Positions 1-10,200 of a stretch of DNA of 64,000 nt are shown piece after piece (the first letter of the stretch is position 1; each line of letters opens with the position of its first letter). Location of the stretch: NCBI GenBank assembly GCA_018881555.1, contig JACAXG010000262.1, positions 376,665 through 440,664 on the forward strand, in the 5' to 3' direction. The notes under the pieces were generated by a model. That model did not search any database. It was not told the DNA's origin and saw only the letters and a list, made by a program, of their open reading frames with translations. This DNA is from Amblyornis subalaris. Its lineage: Eukaryota; Chordata; Aves; Passeriformes; Ptilonorhynchidae. Made by a program: the position numbers and the translations under genes.

Positions 1-101
1 AGGCACCGGGACACCGGGACACCGGGGCAAGGGGACACAGGGACACCGGGACGCAGGGACACCGGGACACCGGGACACCGGGACACCGGGGCGGCGGCCG
101 C
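1..101. repeat. 8-bp tandem repeat (ACCGGGAC)n
   Basis: Octamer array interrupted by variants; it reaches the left edge of the window, so its true length is unknown. Confidence 0.85.
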
Positions 102-3100
102 TTCACCGCGGCCAGGGGCAGTCACGGGTCAGTCACCCCCGGGACTTGGGGGTCCCCCTCCCCTCCCCGCGTCCCGGCACGGCTCCGTTCCCCGCAGGAG
201 GGAGCAGCCCCCCCACTCCCCTGGTCTTGCAGCTCCTGCTCCCGCAGCCCCCGGGGCTGGCGGGCTCCTGGGAAGGGGTGCGCCGTGTGGCCCTGGGATC
301 CCGCAGCTCCCCGCAGCAGGGAGCGGGGTGCTCTGGACGGGAGTGTCCACCCCGGGGGTGCTGGAGCCCGGCAGCTGCAGCCGGGGCTGGGGGGGTGTCG
401 GTGACCCCGTATCAGGGGACAGCTGCTGGCAGCGCGGTCACCCCTGGTACCAGGGGGCTGTGCCGGGTGATGGCGACTCCCAGAGCAGCCGATGCCCCCG
501 GAGGAGTTCCTGTCCCGTGGAATGTGTGCGTGTGGCTGCAGGCTCAGCCTGGACAAGCTGCCAGAGCCGAGGCAGAGACTTCAGGCTCACGAGTCCCCGA
601 CTCACCAGGGCCATCGAGGCCCACAGACCCGTGGCCACCTTCGAGAGCAAGTGCTCAGATGTGGCAAAGCCGAGCCTGTGGTTTGCTGGAATGTTTTTGT
701 GCTGATCCTGTTGCCTTTCCCTTCGGAAGGCCGTCGGCGCGTGCAGGGAGTGGGGCTGTGAGGGCAGAGGAGCAGCAGCACTGCTGGGTTTGCCCTCCTT
801 GGTGTGTTTGCTGAAAGGGCACCTCTCTCTCCCCAAATACCTTGTGGGGAAAGGATGTGCCCTGGGAAAAGAGCTGTTGGTGCCCCAAGTATCCCGAATC
901 TGTCTGGAGACTGAGCACGAGCCAGTGCAGCCCACAGATCNGTGCATCATCCAAGATTTGCCCTGTGCTGGCAATCCCTGGGCTCCCAGAGAGCTTCCCA
1001 CACCTTTTTCCATGGTGAAGGAGTTATCTGTGGTTGGGCCGTGTTCCGAGGGTTTGCTGAGTAATGGGATGTTGGGAGACTCCTGCAGAGGTGGTGTGGG
1101 GTGTGCTGGCCTCGGCTCGGGGCTGAGTGTGCAGAAGAGACGAGGTGTCCCTCGTGGGAGAAGGAGGGAAGCGAGTGGCCAGAGGGCTTGGATCCTGCGC
1201 TGGTGTTTTCCTGACAGGATGAGCTGTGAGTGGTCCTGCCCCGGGCCCGTTCCAGCAGCCAGAGCTGCGGGAGGATGGGGAGTGTGGGCCCCGCTCCGAG
1301 GGTCCGGATGCGATGCCTCTGGCCAGATGTTTGCAGAGGGTTCCAGCCTGAAATCTCAGCCTTTCTCAGGAGATCTCNGGCGCTTCCTGGTTTGCAGCGA
1401 GGGTCGGAGGATTTCAGCACTTCCTACTCGCTGCCTGATGTCAGCAGGAAGTGGGAGCATGAAAATGGCAGCAGAGGCTCTCACGGTGGGGCTGGAAGCT
1501 CAGCAGGGAGTGCTTGGGCTGGCAGTGGGGTTACACCTGTCCTGAGCAGGGTCCTGAACCCTTCGGAGGTGTCCTTTGGGAACGGACAGGTCACAGTGTC
1601 AGGGCTGGACCAAGCGTGAGTCTCGTCCTGTGACAGCGTGGCAGGGATGGAGGTGAGTGTGGACAGGCACATGTGAGCGTGTCTTTTCCTGCAGTTATTA
1701 AATGGCTTCGTTGGGAACCTCCCCGGGGCAGGGAGAGGCTTTGGCTGGGTGCTGGCTGCTGTCCTGGGCGGCTCGGATCGGGCAGAGGCGTTTCCGTGCG
1801 ACACGGTGCTCTCTGTGGACCAGCAGAGAGACAAACTCTGTGTCCTCATGAGATTTTGGGCCTGGATTTGTGTTGAGAGATGGGGAATTCGGGTGGCTGG
1901 AGCACGAGTGTCACACCCTGGTTTCCGTGTTCACGCTCGGCTGGCTGTGGAATCAAGATCCAGGTTCCGTCAGGGGTTGGAGGCTGGTGGCTCCAAGTCC
2001 CCTGAGGCTTTGGGGATGTGAGTTGCCACATTTGGGACACTTGAAGCCAAAAAGTTCTGCCACTGTGGGACACTGGGATAGGAACAATTCTGGGGAAGCT
2101 GAAAGGCAGTGCTGCAAAACTCTGAACCATTTAGAAACTGTTGAAAGAAAAATGAGGCTCGAAAACGTCAGTCATAAGGAAACCTTGTGTGTTTGGAGTC
2201 TGTGGCTCAGATTTTCAGGCTTTTTCCTGTTCCAGTAGTGGGACACAATGGCATACGTGCTTTTTCAGTGAGTCTGGGAAATCCTGCAATCATGGATTTA
2301 ACAGCTGGGACCTTGAGGAGGGGAAAAAACAAACAAGTGTGTTGGCAACGCTCCGAAACGAGGCAGCTCCTTCTGCCCCGCCGCCCGACCGCGGCAGGGG
2401 AGGTGGCGAATCTCCTCTTCCATCTCTGGTTCAGGCATCAGACCTGGGTTGTTCTGATCTGATTTATTGCCTTTTGATCTCCATCCAGCCCCGTCGCTGC
2501 TCTCTGGGACGGCACAGGAGGGAGGTGAGTCAGTGCTGGAGCCGGGGCTGCCGAGTCCTTCCCGGTGTCTGTGTCTCATTCCCTTGCTATGCTCCCCGAG
2601 GGCAGGAATGCATCCGTCCTGCTCAGGCTCTGCCGGCTTCCCATTACCAGCCTCTCTGCTGACTCCTGTGTCCCCGCCGAGGTGGGGAGGGGACGGAGGG
2701 GCAGAGCAGCGTGTCCTGGCCTGGCTCGCTGCGAGCGGGCCGAGTGGGCTCGAGCGGCCCCGGTGACCGCGGCTCCGGCTCCCGCCTGGCATGGCCGGTC
2801 CTTGTCTGCGGCTCCGAGTGCCCTAAAAATACCTCGGAAAGCCCTGCTGTGAGCGGCCCCGCGGGCTCACCAGCGGCCGGGATGTTTTCCTGCCTTTGTT
2901 GGTGCCTTCACACGCAGGGTTTGTTTCTGGCCACCCCACGCCCCCCTCTTTGGGCGGCTCTGCTCAGGTGCCTTTCCCGAAGGGCAGGGCTGGGCCGGGG
3001 TATCTTAGGGACAATTCTGCCGCTCAGGGAAGGCCTGAGTTGGCACATTTGCTGTGTGATGTGATGGTGTCATGAAGCTTTCGAGGGCGTGTCCGGAGTT

Positions 3101-3412
3101 CAGGGGCATGCAGGGCTGGTAAATGTTCACTTTCTAGCAGAAAAACCCGGGTCTTGCTAAGCTGAGCCAAGGAAATTCAGGAGAGCAGTGCTGGCCTGCA
3201 GAATGCAGGCGGGGGATTTGTTTTCTTTCTCTGTCTTGGAGAGCTCTGTCTTCCCTTGAAACTGTCTTCCCGTTATAGCAGCAGTTGCTAACTCTGAATG
3301 AATGTGCTGAATTCCGGCAGCGCCGAGCAGGGTTCGGCCGTTTGGGCTTGAGTTTGGGCAGAGCCAGAGGAGCTGGGAGGTTTGGGTGGCACCGTCCCAG
3401 TCAGTTGTCACA

Positions 3413-3422
3413 CTATAAATAG
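3413..3422 (+). promoter_or_regulatory. CTATAAATAG: TATA box and MEF2 consensus
   Basis: The 10-mer fits both a TATA box (TATAAATA) and the MEF2 consensus (YTAWWWWTAR). It could mark a tissue-restricted upstream start site near 3445, or be a chance match. No transcript evidence is available here. Confidence 0.3.
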
Positions 3423-4442
3423 CCAACGCAGCCCAAGAGCCTGTTGGGCTGAGTTTGGAGATTTCCCAGAGCCACCTTGGAGGAGGGATTTGTGCCAGGG
3501 CAGAGCGGGGCTGCGGCGATGAGGTGGCAGAGCTGTGGCTGCCACACGTCCCTGTCACTGTGGTCCCTCTTGGGCAATATCTGAGGATGCTGAGGAAAGA
3601 GCCTTGAGTCAGTGCCACGCTGTCACCCAGCAGGGAGGGGACATCCTCAGGGTGGATGTCCATGGAGGTCCTGGCCCCTCGGAAGGGCTGGGGTGAGGCA
3701 GTGGCCGTCTGTCACACCCTGACACCTGAACACATCCATCCCACCTTTGGATTTGTCTCCCCTCAGCCTAAAATTTCAGTCTCTCCGAGTTCAAGGCCAA
3801 GTGTGGTGCACGGTGCCTCGGTCTGGTGGTGAAAGAATTAGGATGGAGCCCAGCACAGGGACAAACCGCCCCACTCACCCGGATCCTTCGGGCTTCGTCC
3901 CGTGAGGTGTTGGTATCCAGGAGCAGGAACGGTGCCAGCAGGAGAATCAGCTCTTCCACAGGGCTGCACTGCACAGCTGGATCAAAACACTGCTCCCCCC
4001 AGGGCAAAACAAACCCTGCTGCACTGGGCCTGGCTCACGGCTCCGTGCTGGAAAGGTGGGACTGAAGGGAGGGAACAGGAGGACAGAGGTGCAGGAGCTG
4101 GGGAAGAGCTGGGGACTGGAGGTGTCTCACACTGATCCCCAGGAGAGCCTCGTTTCTCTTGATGGAGAGAATTTTAACGAGTGTGGGGTGTCCCTGTCAC
4201 TGGAGCATCCTCCCAGTGCTTCCCTGGGTCCTCCCCCATTTCCCCCGGGTCAGCTGCTTCTCCAAAAGAAAGCAGCGTGTCCAAGGAGCCCCTGCAGCAT
4301 CCCACAGTCCTGGAAGTGCCTTGGAGTTCAGCTCCAGGGAGGTGGGAAGCAGGGACCTTCCCCGGGGCCTGATGCTGCAGGAGGGAGTCAGGATGGGGTG
4401 CTGGGGTTTGGTCTTTGGGGATGTTCTTGGGCCTTCACAGAG

Positions 4443-4532
4443 GGAGGATCTCCCATGGAAGGAGGATCTCCCAGGGAAGGAGGATCTCCCAGGGAAGGAG
4501 GATCTCTCATGGAAGGAGGATCTCTTACGCAA
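4443..4532. repeat. 18-bp tandem repeat, 5 copies
   Basis: Five 18-bp units of the form GGAGGATCTCCCAGGGAA with point differences. The unit length is a multiple of 3, so repetitive open frames cross it on both strands; these are not genes. Confidence 0.9.
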
Positions 4533-5576
4533 GGAAGGGGAAAACTGTTGATGCTGAGGCTGCTTTTTCAAAAGCTGCTGTTGCGCAAGAGGAGCCTTGG
4601 GCAGCACAGAAAATGTGGAGAACTTCCTCGCAATGCTGGAGACAAAGNCAGGATTGCTCTCTCAATTTCTTTCTTCCTTTATGCTTTCCTAAACTTCAAG
4701 GCTTATGTAAATTCTCCAGGTTTGCCCAGGGCTCGATGCACTGACGATAACTTTCATACATAGCCTCAGGGTGCAACTTCCACGTGAAAATCGTCTCTTC
4801 TGCTCCTGCCTTGGCCTCTGCTCCATCCAGCTGCCTTCAGCAGCACTGGAGAGGCCTCTGGAAGCAGCTGCTTTCCAGGTTATCTTCAGTGGCTGCATGG
4901 TGGGAGTATTCACAGCAGAGCTGTCTCTGGGGTGGGACTGTGTCCCTGCTCCCTCCTGGTCCCACATCCCTTGCCTTGCTCGCTCGCAGGTTTTGCCGTG
5001 TCCTTCCTGCCACCCGTGTGTCACCCTCGTGCCCCTGGCCTCTCTGTCCGTGTCCCAGGGCCTGGCATGTGGCTCCTCACTGTCCCTGGGGTGGGTTGGC
5101 TGTTCCTGGGGGCACCGCAGAGCTCCTGGGTGCAGGAACCTCTGCTCCTCCCGGGGTCCTCTCCTGCCGAGCTCAGGGCCAGCCCTGCCTCAGCCTTTTC
5201 CTCCTTCCGTGACCGCACCAAGCCCTGGCCGCAGAGGAGGGGGCAGNGTCCCGGGGAGGGGTCCCCACGCCGGGGGACAGTCCCTGCGGCGGGGCCAGCT
5301 CGGCTGGGTCCGTCTGGGTCCCTGTCACCTGCTGGCACGGGGACAGCAGTGCCGGGGCACACGCTGGGATGATGGAACTGCTCGCTCAGCGGATCTGCGG
5401 CTCGTGCTGGGCGTTCAGCCCCTGGGAGCTGGGTTTAACGGAGAGGCCTTCGCTGTCTGGGTGAGGGCTGGGATTGGAGGGCTGGGATCGGAGGGGCTGT
5501 GTTCCCTCAGCTGCCCTGTGTAAGTTTTGGAGGATGTTTGTAGAACAGGCAAAGCTGTTTGGGGAATTCAGGTATT

Positions 5577-5805
5577 TCATGGGATCGTGGGATGGTTTAG
5601 GTTGGGAGGTGCCTTAAAGCTCATCCCACTCCACCCCGTGCCACGGGCAGGGACGCCCTCCACTATCCCAGGTTGCTCCAAGTCCCATGCAGCCTGGCCT
5701 TGGANGCTTCCAGGGATGGGGCAGCCACGGCTGCTCTGGGTGACCTCTGGTCTGCCAGGGCCTCCCCACCCTCACAGGGAGGAGTTTCTTCCTAATTAGC
5801 ACTGT
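5577..5805 (-). mobile_element. CR1 LINE fragment (3' end)
   Basis: GGTTTAGGTTGGGAGGTGCC, then the block from GGGCAGGGACGCCCTCCACT to TTTCTTCCTAAT, reads as the antisense of the CR1 3' end. So the element lies on the - strand and is 5'-truncated. Confidence 0.85.
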
Positions 5806-6205
5806 AGGCTCTGTCAGTCCCTGCCGGTGACTTGCTCCTGACAAAAATCCAGGAGAAAGCACATTTCTGGGATCTGAGTGCGCTGGCAGAGCTCAGTGGC
5901 ATCACGAGTATTCAAATGCAGCTGCTGAGGGGATGGACACGCTGTGAACTGGCAGGGGCTGGTCTCAGGTGCTGAGTTTGATCTCCAGAAGCTGCAGCTT
6001 GTGTGTTTGTTTTCGCGGTATCTAAGGGTTGAAATCAAACACGCTCCCAGAATCGCCAGTTACATTTCTCTGCGTTAATCTTAATGTTGGTTGTTAACCA
6101 GGACCAGATCCTTCCTCCCCACATCTGGTGGCTGGGTGCAATCCCAGCCCTTCCTTCCAGGGCTGAGCTGAGCTGAGAGCGGTGAGGGGCTGCTTGGGCA
6201 GAGCT

Positions 6206-6231
6206 GGGGTTTGGGGTTTGGGGTTTGGGGG
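6206..6231 (+). repeat. G-quadruplex-type run (GGGGTTT)n
   Basis: Four or more consecutive G4 runs separated by TTT, able to form an intramolecular quadruplex, 0.35 kb upstream of the CpG-rich HDAC7 promoter. Confidence 0.7.
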
Positions 6232-6559
6232 TGCTCTGGTTGCCTCCGTTGTGTCAGGTCCCTTTGAGGCTCCTTTGACCACAGCAGGATCTCCGCCGTT
6301 CCTGCTCCTGGAGGTGCCTGGGCAGGCCGAACCTGTGGCAACAGGCTCAGCTCGCCGTGGGCAGCGCGGGAGGAGGTTTGTGCTGGGGTTTGGCTGCATC
6401 CCAGTGCGGAGAAGCCGTGGCCACACTGGGCTGCTGGGCTCCAGCCCTGCAGTTCCTGGTGGGCTCAGCCCTGGGGATGCTCCGGGCGCTGTGGGGCCTG
6501 GGGACAGCCCGCTCGGGCTCCCGGTGCTGCGGACACGCCCCGGCTTTGGGGTCGGGGGG

Positions 6560-7230
6560 ACGGGGGCGGCCCTGGGGGCTGTCACAGCGTTCGCTTNGCC
6601 CCGAAGGCGCTCGTGGCCGCCCTACCTGCTGCTGCCCGAGCCTCTCGCGGGGAGGTGAGAGTTGTTGTGCAGAGTTTCCTCTTTTATATCCTCTTATGTC
6701 ACGCAGCCCCGGCGGCTGAGCGCGCCCGAAATAGCTGCCAATCCCGGGAGGTTTCACTTCAAGGTCTCTATTCTCGGCTCGCTGGCGTTGCTCAGTCATG
6801 AGCTCGGGGACCGCGGGCTGAGGACCAGCGGGCGGCGAGTGCCATGCGGGGCTCGCGCTGCCGGCCCCGGGTGGCTCCGAGGGGACGCTGTGGGCGCAGC
6901 CCCGCCGGGCAGCGGCGCGGCCGAGGGCTCTGAGCGCTCCCCGGGCGCGAGGGATGCAATAGGCGCCGCCGGAGCCGCTGCGTCCCCGCGGAGCCCGAGC
7001 TGCCCCGGCACGGGATGAGTCAGTTCTGAGCGGCTGCTCCGCGGCCTCGGTCGCGCCTGGCCCGGCTCGGCACGGCTCGGATGCTCTCCCTGCCGCGCCG
7101 CGGCTCGGACGGGCGGCAGGGATGAAGCAGAAGTGAACGTGGGATGCGGAGCCGCGGCTTCCCGGGAGCGGAACTCGCTGGATGTTCTCAGGGCGCTGCG
7201 CCGGGGCTGGAGATCTCCACCGCGCTGGTG
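6560..7230 (+). promoter_or_regulatory. HDAC7: CpG-rich promoter and 5' UTR of HDAC7
   Basis: A CpG-dense block immediately precedes the probable first coding exon. It has a CCAAT box at 6738-6742 and an AP-1 consensus TGAGTCA at 7016-7022. There is no TATA box on the + strand. A 4-codon upstream ORF (7122-7136) and an in-frame upstream ATG (7144) lie in the presumed leader. The transcription start cannot be placed from sequence. Confidence 0.6.
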
Positions 7231-7246
7231 ATGTTCAGCCCGTCCT
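7231..7246 (+). CDS. HDAC7: HDAC7 exon 1, coding part (probable start MFSPS)
   Basis: ATG at 7231 is followed after 16 nt by a perfect donor GTAAGT at 7247. The single leftover nucleotide (T) joins exon 2 in the correct phase to give a Ser codon. The N-terminus MFSPS resembles the MxSP start of human long HDAC7 and HDAC5. An in-frame ATG at 7144 would add 29 residues. Met22 in exon 2, within PMDLR, is another possible start. This exon is inferred from phase and context only. Confidence 0.5.
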
Positions 7247-10200
7247 GTAAGTGCCGACCTTCCCCGGCCCCGGGGATTTGTGCCTTCCCCGCACGGCCGC
7301 GAATCCCGGGGCGGGCGGGCTGGGGGAAGGCGTGCGGGGAAAATCCTTGGGGATGCGCACGGAGAGCGAGCTCCGGGTTCACCGCTGGGTGTGGAGTGAA
7401 GCTCCCGCCCGTGGCCGGTGGGCACGGCCACCGCCGGGGCAGGCTCAGGGCACCGAGTGCTGATGTCCTGTGCGAGGGTCCCGGCTCGGGGTCGTTCTGC
7501 AGCCGTGGAGCCGCGGGAGGGGAGCGACAGCTCAGTCCCCGCTGCGCCAGCAAACCCAGGANGGGCTCCTTTGTCGTTGCATTTTCTGGCTGTTTCAGAG
7601 CAAACTCATGAGTCGCTCTCAAAACCAGCTCTTCTCAGAGCTGGTGAAGGCTCTGCCTGGGTGGATGCAGCGGGACCCCTGGGTAGTGCTTCAGCAGGAC
7701 TTTGGCTGTTTCTGAGGGTGCTTTGGGGGAGAAATCTCATTTTCCATACTTCATTTAAACTCTTTTTAACATTTCCAAGCCATTCTTGGGGCCGTCTGGC
7801 ACCAGCCTTGCCGAGTTAGGTGGATTTCCACCCCGGGGTGGGTCGTGCCCAGCGTGCCAGGCTTGGGGCAGGCACAGGATCCTGCACCTGGGGGATTTAT
7901 GGCACGGTGGAAAAAGCCCATCCCGGGAGGGAGAGGTGCTGGCCGAGGCTTTGGCTGGGCTGGGAGGTGGTTGGGGCTCTGTACGTGGGGTTGCTGGGGA
8001 GGGAGTGTTGTGTTCCGAGCTCGCATCCTGCCTACGCTGCGGGGAACGGTCACGTGCAGCCGAGGCCTTTGTCCTGTGCCTCGCTGCTTTTTTTAAAATT
8101 TATTTTTAGGTGCTCTCTGGCTTCCTCTTCCTCCTGCGCCGCGCTGCACTCCCTCTTTCTAACTCCCTCTTCTAGGATTGCTCTCTGAACAGTCAGTTCC
8201 TCCTTAAAACCCATTTTTGCAGGCCTTTGTCTGCGCTTGGGAGCTGGCCCAGCTCGGCATTAGCAGCTGCTGGCTCCTTTGGGTAAGCAAGAACAAATAA
8301 AGGTTTGCACTGAATGAATCATTTGAGCCTTATCTGTCGTCCCCAGTCGGGACAGCTGCGCAACTCCTGCTGGAGTGCCTGGAGGGCACGGAGGCTCCTC
8401 GGGAAAGCTCCTCCTGCCAGTGGCCGGCCTTAACGGGTTTGTGCTGCTGATCCCAGTGTTGCCTCAGCGAATCCTTCCTGTGTCTCCGAGCTTTATCCCA
8501 CGCTTGCTCACAGAGCTCCCCTCTGGAAGGACTCCCTTTCCATAAAGAATTGCTCCACTTTGCCGCTTCAGCCTCGTGGATGCTCCGGGCGGTTTGGTCG
8601 CCGGGTGAAAATGCAGAAGCGTCGTGGTGGGAGCCACATCCTGGTGGGGTGCTTGTCGCGGTGGGATCCTGGTGGTGGACTGAAGGCAGACGGGGTTTGT
8701 GGGGGTGAGGTCCTGGCATGCCCTGGGCCGTGGGACGCGGTGGCACTGCAGGAGCTGTGGTGTGCCTTTGCTGGTTTAAGAGGCAGGATTTGAGATAAGT
8801 GGCCTTAGTTGGTTTAATAACAGAAATGTGGGAGAAGGGAGGGGACGGCAGATAAAGCCTTGGGCTCGTGCCTGGGAGGTTCGAATCTGACACGAAGGTG
8901 GGGAGTTGAGCAGAGCTTGTGTTGTGCTGAGGTGAACGGGACAGGTTTTTGTCCCCTTCTCCTGCTGTCCTCATCTTCTGGCTCTCTGTTAGACCTGGTT
9001 TAGGGTTTATCCTCTCCCTCTAGCCATACCCGAGGTCTTGCCATCACCAACATCGTCATCAGGCTTAGCCATGTGACACAGAGGTGACAAACTCCTCGGA
9101 GCTTCTTGCAATTTCCCTTTATTTTTAAAGTTCTTAAAGCAGATCTTGGCTCCCTAGCGGAAGGGCTCAGGCTGGGGCAGTTTGGGGCCAAACCCGTGGA
9201 TCCTGGGCATGGAGGGTTCCTGAGAGATACCCTGGCAGTCACCAGGAGCCTGGATCCATCACCCCTTCCCTTCTCCCTGCCCGTGTCGGGCAGTTCCGAG
9301 TGCCCCGAGCTGGGCAAACAGGGCCTGCACAACCCCACAAGGCTGGGGTGGAACCTGCTTTTGTNGTATGGCAGAGCCGCTCTCAGCCACTCTGCCTTTT
9401 GCCACGAGTGTGCCCAGCCAGGCTTTGGCTTTTCTGCCCATAACTCATTTTTTAGCNGTGAGGTGGCTGAGGCAGAAGTCCTGCTGGGTTTGTCGAGGCA
9501 GCGTTTGTGGGGCTGTGGTTGGGTTGGGTCACCTCCTGTGGTGGGTCTGTCCCCAGCCGTGCCTGGGGGCTGAATACCCCCGTCCCCATCAGCTGGATGC
9601 TCCATAAAGGGAGCAGGAATAATTCACCTGGATTCAACCACGAATCTTCCCTCTCGTCCCACCTTCCAGGCGCTGCCGCCGCCAGCAGCCACGGGCTGGG
9701 GTAGGTGAGTGGAGGCAGCCAAGGCCTCGTGTCCACAAATGACTAAATCCTGCCTGAAAAGTCGAAGTATGAAAACATTATTTTTTGGGTTTGGCTGAGC
9801 CTCGTGGATTGCTGGGATCGAGCCACCTCGGCTGCCTCTGGAGCTGCCTGCAGCTCTGCCCACCTTGCAGCCGGCGAGGATGCGTCGGGGTCAGGCAGGG
9901 ATTTGNGGTGCAGGGGGTGTCTGGGGGGTGCTGCTGCCCCACAGAGCTCCCACCAGCCCCGCAGTCTGGGATCAGCCGGCAGGAATTGCGGTGCCCACGG
10001 GGCAGGAGCTGCAGGGTGGTGCTGCCAGGTCCACAAACAACCTCGGGGGGCTGGAGAGCCGGGGGCTCGGAGCGGAGCCGTCGTGCCAGGCACTGCGGCA
10101 TGCAGCCCCTCGCCTCCTTCTGGGCCTTGCTGCCGGCTCTGCTTCCACAGGCTCCGTGTGTGCTCCCTGCTCCCGTGTCCCGTTGTCCCCTGNGTGCCCA

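Larger units (their letters stand above)
102..6500. other. Upstream region without recognised genes
   Basis: No coding exon is recognised. In mammals VDR lies on this side of HDAC7, but no VDR exon is visible here. Contents noted: a possible TATA/MEF2 promoter at 3413, an 18-bp tandem repeat at 4443, a CR1 fragment at 5577-5805 and a G-quadruplex run at 6206. Confidence 0.6.

Noticed and set aside
1..6500. VDR terminal exon expected from mammalian gene order
   Set aside because: No VDR ligand-binding-domain peptide is visible on either strand; it probably lies further left.
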